Shown here: positions 15,908-19,707 of the stretch, in pieces
How the letters are laid out: the number at the start of each line of letters is the position of its first letter
Numbering within the stretch: the stretch's first letter is position 1
NCBI GenBank assembly: GCA_002344895.1
Contig: DDUR01000078.1
Span: forward strand, 1 to 19,707
Source: Ignavibacteria bacterium UBA2333
Lineage (GTDB): Bacteria; Bacteroidota; Ignavibacteria; Kapaibacteriales; Kapaibacteriaceae
Length of the DNA stretch: 19,707 nucleotides
Direction: 5' to 3'
Notes under the pieces: model-generated
What the model was told of the DNA's origin: nothing
The model's database searches: none
What the model saw: the letters and a program-made list of their open reading frames with translations, nothing else
Program-made: the position numbers and the translations under genes

Positions 15908-17188
15908 ATGAAGTCCGTATTCCGGACCCTGATTTCATTCGACAATCTTATGATTGTCCTGGCGACGTGTGTCGCCGTCGTCCTACTCTACGTCATCCCC
16001 AGAAACTTCGACTTCCTGAGTCCTGTCTCTGCCGCCCTGGGTGACGTTGACATAACGGACCTTGTCTTCAGCCAATTCCGTGACGAAACGGAAGTCACAC
16101 CTGATACAAACATCGTCATCGTTAACATCGGTCATCTCGACCGGGCAGGTATTGCGGCGCAGATAGATCGTATCGCCGCAGAGCAGCCTGCCGTTATCGG
16201 CATTGATGCCTTTTTTCGGCAGCCCAAGGACGACAATCCTGAGGGTGATACGATGCTTGCCGACGTACTGCGGCGTACACCAAACGTTGTCCTTGTATCA
16301 AAACTCATTGATGCCGACACAACGGATGAGGAGGACGCCTTTGACGCTCTTGAGACGAGTCATCCTATGTTTACGCAGAATGTGAGGGCTGGATATGCCA
16401 ACATCATCATTGATGATGAAGCATCGTTTCTGACGTGTCGGGAGGTATCCTTCAAAGAACACTATGCCGGCAAAACTGCAATGTCGTTTCCCGTTGTACT
16501 TGCCCAACACCTGGATCCTACGGCAGCGCAACGGGCCTTACAGCGTGAGGAAAATGTTGAGACAATCAATTATCGTGGTGGCCTCGCCAAGTTTTACCAC
16601 TTTGACGTTGACCAGATTCTTGATCCGGAAACCGACCTCTCAATCCTGCGCGGAAAGGTTGTGCTGATGGGATACCTTGGAACAACAATTGGTAGTCCCT
16701 CACTCGAAGACATCTTCTTTACACCCCTGAATGAGCGATACGTGGGCCGGTCACTCCCGGACATGCACGGAATCGTCATCCACGCAAACGTCCTCAGTAT
16801 GATCCTCCACGGATCGTATATCGATCGCATGTCTGATACCATGGCCATACTTGTAGGCCTGGCCGTCCTGATAACAAACGTTTTGCTCTTCACCTACATC
16901 TACAGCCGATTTGAGAACTGGTATGACACATTGGCCCTTGTCCTGCAGCTTGGCCAGTCGTTGTTCATTCTCTACCTCACCATTGTTGTCTTTGACGAAC
17001 GAGCCTACAAACTCGACCTCACACCCGCCTTATTGGGTGTAGCACTTGTCGGAACAGTTCACGATCTTTATCAGGACTCGCTGAAGAAACTCATTCTCGG
17101 AGCGATTGCCCAGGCACGTCGGCGTACTGTATCAAAGAGTCCGTCGGATCGTACGGACACCGTCGAATCTTCTGCGGACAAATCATGA
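15908..17188 (+). CDS. CHASE2-domain membrane protein without an output domain
   Basis: A 426-residue membrane protein. One N-terminal membrane segment (~13-30) is followed by a ~280-residue extracytoplasmic CHASE2 domain (NIVIVNIGHLDRAG, PAVIGIDAFFRQPKDDN, NVVLVSKL, ETINYRGGLAKFYHF, LRGKVVLMGYLGTT, DMHGIVIHANVLSMIL) and then three membrane segments (~312-332, 341-361, 371-387). This is the usual CHASE2 topology. In most CHASE2 proteins a cyclase, kinase or phosphatase domain follows; here only ~35 basic and polar residues remain, so any signal must pass to another protein or the protein is structural. The stop overlaps the start of the FecR-like gene by ATGA. CHASE2 and FecR-like genes are often neighbours, which supports a joint envelope-sensing role. 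The ligand is unknown. Confidence 0.88.
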   Translation: MKSVFRTLISFDNLMIVLATCVAVVLLYVIPRNFDFLSPVSAALGDVDITDLVFSQFRDETEVTPDTNIVIVNIGHLDRAGIAAQIDRIAAEQPAVIGIDAFFRQPKDDNPEGDTMLADVLRRTPNVVLVSKLIDADTTDEEDAFDALETSHPMFTQNVRAGYANIIIDDEASFLTCREVSFKEHYAGKTAMSFPVVLAQHLDPTAAQRALQREENVETINYRGGLAKFYHFDVDQILDPETDLSILRGKVVLMGYLGTTIGSPSLEDIFFTPLNERYVGRSLPDMHGIVIHANVLSMILHGSYIDRMSDTMAILVGLAVLITNVLLFTYIYSRFENWYDTLALVLQLGQSLFILYLTIVVFDERAYKLDLTPALLGVALVGTVHDLYQDSLKKLILGAIAQARRRTVSKSPSDRTDTVESSADKS

Positions 17189-18204
17189 AACACATTCTTC
17201 TCGTTTTTTTCGCCCTCGTTTCCGTTGCCGTTTCGGCCCAGGACAAGTTTAAGGTCTTGGCCATACGTGGCAGTGTTACCAACGGCAGCAAGAACCTTTC
17301 CGTTGGAGCAAAACTCAAACCATCGGATCGAATTGTTGTTGGTCGTGGCGGATATGCAAGTCTTGCCCACATAAATGGTCGCACCGTTGAGTTGAAAAAA
17401 GAAGGATCATTTAAGATCTCTGACCTTGACAAACAGGCAACAAAAAAGACCGGTGCCGTGAGTGGCAAGTTTGCGGCCTACGTCTACAATGAGCTCACGG
17501 AAGTGGAAGAACCGTTGGCGTTTAAGGATACACACCGTTCGAACATGAAGAGAACGGGTAGTGTTGAGCGCGCCCTTGGTGATGAAGTAAACGTCTGGGA
17601 CAGTATTGCCGCTGCTTCCGGAGTTGGAGGTCCAGGCGAACTACAAGCCCTCGGAATGGTTGGTTCACTGTCCATGGCTAATGGTACTGCCTTTGTTGCC
17701 ATCATGCCACGGCACAGTCGACTCTATTCCGATACGGTCACCTTTCAGTGGCATCGTTCTCCGAAGGTTCAGGACTATCGCATTGTTGTTCTCGACAAGG
17801 ACGATCGTGTTGTTGTCACACGAGAAACGCGTGACACCGTCATGACGGTCAACGTCCGTGAAGCTGGACTCAAGGCAGGGCAGACCTATCAGTGGTACGT
17901 AGAAAACGTCGCTGAAAAGTCCTATCGCACAGATCCATACTTGATATGGCTCGTGGAAGGGGCAGAGGGGGCAACCATTCGTGACGTACTCACGGAAATA
18001 GACAACGACTTTGACGCAGACGATGCTGTGGCCTGTCTTGTACGTGCAACGGCATGTGAAGACCTTGGCCTTGTATACGATGCATGGCGTTCGTACAGGC
18101 GTGCCGTTGAACTTGCTTCTGACGTTAAGAACTACAAACGACTCTATGCCGAGTTCCTCAACCGTCATGGCCTTGTGGCAGATGCATGGGAGGTATATCG
18201 ATGA
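17185..18204 (+). CDS. Exported FecR-like domain protein with Fn3-like and TPR-like regions
   Basis: A 339-residue exported protein. Signal peptide at 1-19 (ends VSAQ). Residues ~22-80 fit a FecR domain (KVLAIRGSVTNG, LKPSDRIVVGRGGYASL, VELKKEGSFKI). Residues ~172-243 resemble a fibronectin-type beta sandwich (VTFQWHRSPKVQDYRIVV ... GQTYQWYVENV). Residues ~265-339 are helical and TPR-like (AVACLVRATACEDLGLVYDAWRSYRRAVELA). It is not a classical FecR anti-sigma regulator: there is no membrane segment after the signal peptide and no sigma factor nearby. It is more likely a periplasmic partner of the CHASE2 protein. The start shares four bases with the CHASE2 stop and has little SD of its own, so translation probably depends on coupling. 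The stop overlaps the NfeD start the same way. Confidence 0.85.
   Translation: MKHILLVFFALVSVAVSAQDKFKVLAIRGSVTNGSKNLSVGAKLKPSDRIVVGRGGYASLAHINGRTVELKKEGSFKISDLDKQATKKTGAVSGKFAAYVYNELTEVEEPLAFKDTHRSNMKRTGSVERALGDEVNVWDSIAAASGVGGPGELQALGMVGSLSMANGTAFVAIMPRHSRLYSDTVTFQWHRSPKVQDYRIVVLDKDDRVVVTRETRDTVMTVNVREAGLKAGQTYQWYVENVAEKSYRTDPYLIWLVEGAEGATIRDVLTEIDNDFDADDAVACLVRATACEDLGLVYDAWRSYRRAVELASDVKNYKRLYAEFLNRHGLVADAWEVYR
18188..18193 (+). promoter_or_regulatory. Ribosome binding site for NfeD inside the FecR-like gene
   Basis: GGGAGG lies seven bases before the ATG at 18201. It selects this ATG over the in-frame upstream ATG at 18186 and indicates that NfeD can be initiated efficiently despite the overlap. 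Confidence 0.7.
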
Positions 18205-18638
18205 CAGCGCCTCAGATGTGGCTCATCGCAGCCATTGTCCTCTTCATTCTTGAAATCCTCACACCGGGCTTTGTACTGGCAAACTTTGCCGTTGCCTCAC
18301 TTGCGGCGGCATTGGCGGCATGGTTCGGAGCGTCAACAACCGTTCAGATCATTGTCTTTGTGATTGTATCTATTGCGAGTTTTTTGGCAATACGTCCGCT
18401 GTTACACAAAACACTACTCAAACCGGAGGAATCAGTGCCAACGGGAGTGGATGCACTGATTGGCCGACTCGTAACGGTAACAGAGCCAATTGGACCAGCA
18501 CCAAATCTTGGACGAATTGCAGCTGACGGGGACGTATGGCGCGCACGAACCGACGCACCAACCCGCATTGAGGTTGGTACGACGGTTCGTATCCGAGCTG
18601 TTGAATCAGGGACGGTCGTGGTTGAAGTACCGATTTAA
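18201..18638 (+). CDS. NfeD-family membrane protein (short form)
   Basis: A 145-residue integral membrane protein with three membrane segments in the first ~68 residues (LIAAIVLFILEILTPGF; FAVASLAAALAAWFG; IIVFVIVSIASFLAIRPLL) followed by a soluble OB-fold domain at ~85-145 (GVDALIGRLVTVTEPIGP, LGRIAADGDVWRART, VGTTVRIRAVESGTVVVEV). This matches short NfeD proteins such as E. coli YbbJ, which accompany SPFH/stomatin proteins and are thought to assist their assembly or membrane microdomain role. The start at 18201 is chosen from the GGGAGG site and the ATGA overlap with the FecR-like gene. The stop shares its bases with the convergent SPFH stop at the palindrome TTAA (18635-18638). Last gene of the CHASE2 operon. 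Confidence 0.9.
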   Translation: MTAPQMWLIAAIVLFILEILTPGFVLANFAVASLAAALAAWFGASTTVQIIVFVIVSIASFLAIRPLLHKTLLKPEESVPTGVDALIGRLVTVTEPIGPAPNLGRIAADGDVWRARTDAPTRIEVGTTVRIRAVESGTVVVEVPI

Positions 18639-19606
18639 CCCTGTTTCCAAAGATCCCGCAGAGCACCGAGAGAACCCATAATGCCGCTGGCTTCGTAGGG
18701 CATAAAGACTGTCTTGTTTCCATTCATGGCCATTTCCTTCATGGCCTCTACATATCGGACGGCGATCAGATACTGTGTAGGATCGCCGCCGGATTCCTTG
18801 ACGGTTGCGGTTACAAGGCGAATGGCATCGGCCTCGGCTTCAGCGACACGGCGGCGCGCTTCAGCCTGACCTTCGGCAAGAAGTACCTGAGCACGTTTTT
18901 CACCTTCGGCCTGATTAATCTGGCTCTCGCGCTGTCCTTCGGATTCAAGGATTGCACTCTTTTTACTGGCTTCAGCATTCAGAATTGCCGCACGACGATC
19001 ACGTTCGGCGCGCATCTGTTTCTCCATCGCTTCCTGAATATCGCGCGGAGGAATAATGTCTTGCAGTTCAACACGATTCACCTTGATACCCCACTTACCT
19101 GTGGCTTCATCGAGTATTGTGCGCAACTTCATGTTGATCGTATCACGTGACGTCAGCGTCTCATCAAGATCAAGCTCGCCGATAACGTTACGTAACGTCG
19201 TTTGTGTCAACTTCTGAATAGCATCGGGCAGATTACTGATCTCGTACACAGACTTCATGGGATCAACAACCTGAAAGTAGAGCAGGGCATTAATCTCGAT
19301 GGTAACGTTATCTCGTGTAATCACACCCTGGCGCGGAAAATCATAGACCGTCTCTCGAAGATCGATACGCGGCGTCTTTGTGTGAATATAAACATTTCCA
19401 CCTTTGACGTCCGTCTTCACATAGCGCCAGTCAATCGTACGTGGTCGGTCAAGTATCGGTAGAATAATACCGATGCCACTCTGTAACGTACGATGATACT
19501 TCCCAAGACGTTCAATGATGATCGTCTCTGCTTGTCGTACAATCACAATACCCCGAAAGATGAGGATAACGACAAAACCAACGAGGGCGTAGAGAACGTA
19601 GTCCAT
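18635..19606 (-). CDS. SPFH/band 7 (stomatin/QmcA-like) protein
   Basis: A 323-residue membrane-anchored scaffold protein. Residues ~3-23 form the N-terminal membrane segment (YVLYALVGFVVILIFRG). The SPFH domain spans ~24-185 (VRQAETIIIERLGKYHRTL, SGIGIILPILDRPRTIDWR, GVITRDNVTIEINALLYF, KWGIKVNRVELQDIIPP). A long Ala/Glu/Arg-rich coiled coil follows (~190-267), ending in a short tail with MPYEASG. This fits the QmcA/stomatin group, which oligomerises into membrane microdomains with NfeD. The frame is open to a TTG at 19630, but the Met at 19606 directly precedes the membrane helix and is preferred; neither has a good SD. It faces the NfeD gene tail-to-tail rather than sharing its strand, so the pair is kept but not co-transcribed. 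The promoter should lie at 19607-19707. Confidence 0.92.
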   Translation of the reverse strand: MDYVLYALVGFVVILIFRGIVIVRQAETIIIERLGKYHRTLQSGIGIILPILDRPRTIDWRYVKTDVKGGNVYIHTKTPRIDLRETVYDFPRQGVITRDNVTIEINALLYFQVVDPMKSVYEISNLPDAIQKLTQTTLRNVIGELDLDETLTSRDTINMKLRTILDEATGKWGIKVNRVELQDIIPPRDIQEAMEKQMRAERDRRAAILNAEASKKSAILESEGQRESQINQAEGEKRAQVLLAEGQAEARRRVAEAEADAIRLVTATVKESGGDPTQYLIAVRYVEAMKEMAMNGNKTVFMPYEASGIMGSLGALRDLWKQG

Positions 19607-19658
19607 GGTCGTGCAGGAAATGTTGAACAATCCACGTCGGGGCGAAGATACGAAGACA

Positions 19659-19696
19659 CGCGGGGTGACGCTGGGTTAAACGTGCTTCGCGGGGTG
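19659..19696 (-). repeat. Dispersed copy of the GC-rich decamer family at the right edge
   Basis: The nonamer CGCGGGGTG occurs twice (19659-19667 and 19688-19696), and GGGGTGACGCTGGGTTA between them is the reverse complement of the decamer pattern at 207-266. It lies upstream of the SPFH gene. The window ends 11 bases later, so the full extent cannot be seen. Confidence 0.5.
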
Positions 19697-19707
19697 CTCA
19701 GCTGCGC

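Noticed and set aside
15784..15945. N-terminal extension of the M16 peptidase
   Set aside because: Not family-like, overlaps the CHASE2 start and covers the structured intergenic element.
17665..18168. 167-residue minus-strand frame
   Set aside because: Antisense shadow of the FecR-like gene with no recognisable features.
15908..19606. Anti-phage defence system
   Set aside because: CHASE2, FecR-like, NfeD and SPFH proteins fit envelope sensing and membrane organisation; no effector nuclease or NTPase belongs to this block, and the nearby AddA-like gene is a separate minus-strand unit.

Overview
This 19.7 kb window looks like chromosomal DNA of a Bacteroidota/Chlorobiota-group bacterium, possibly from the Kapabacteria (OPB56) side. 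That placement is inferred from gene content only: several secreted proteins end in type IX secretion (T9SS) type-A sorting domains (a short PNP motif followed by a beta-rich tail of about 80 residues), one is a gingipain-fold (C25) protein, and one is a giant LamG plus ASH/choice-of-anchor protein. Coding density is high, start codons often carry good Shine-Dalgarno (SD) motifs, and three convergent gene pairs overlap at their tails. No tRNA, rRNA, CRISPR array, integrase or transposase gene was seen.

Layout. Positions 1-266 are a non-coding repeat island: a 12-bp G-rich tandem repeat, four short GC hairpins, and a 10-bp tandem array that runs into the stop codon of the first gene. Positions 255-1814 (minus) encode a secreted protein with FG-GAP-like calcium-loop motifs. 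The G-rich 12-bp repeat returns at 1868-1949 in the same orientation, so this gene is bracketed by direct repeats. A hypothetical protein (2093-2701, plus) follows, overlapping tail-to-tail with a secreted C25-like protein (2652-4706, minus) whose catalytic His/Cys pair appears to be missing. A 139-bp divergent region at 4707-4845 separates it from a 1682-residue surface protein (4846-9894, plus). Four bases later comes an HI0933/YhiN-type flavoprotein (9899-11062), which overlaps the end of an AddA/RecB-like helicase-nuclease (11024-14518, minus). That gene is translationally coupled (ATGA) to an upstream M16 zinc peptidase (14515-15783, minus).

The right third is an envelope-associated block. 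A CHASE2 sensor-type membrane protein, a periplasmic FecR-like protein and an NfeD membrane protein (15908-18638, plus) are joined by two successive ATGA overlaps, strongly suggesting one operon. It is met tail-to-tail by an SPFH/stomatin gene (18635-19606, minus), the usual functional partner of NfeD. The intergenic region before CHASE2 holds a potential three-way-junction structure at 15832-15885.

The most interesting items are the CHASE2-FecR-NfeD coupling with a facing SPFH gene, the structured element upstream of it, the apparently degenerate C25 protein, and the multi-part repeat island whose decamer family recurs at the right edge. All functional statements rest on motif recognition by eye; no database search was run.
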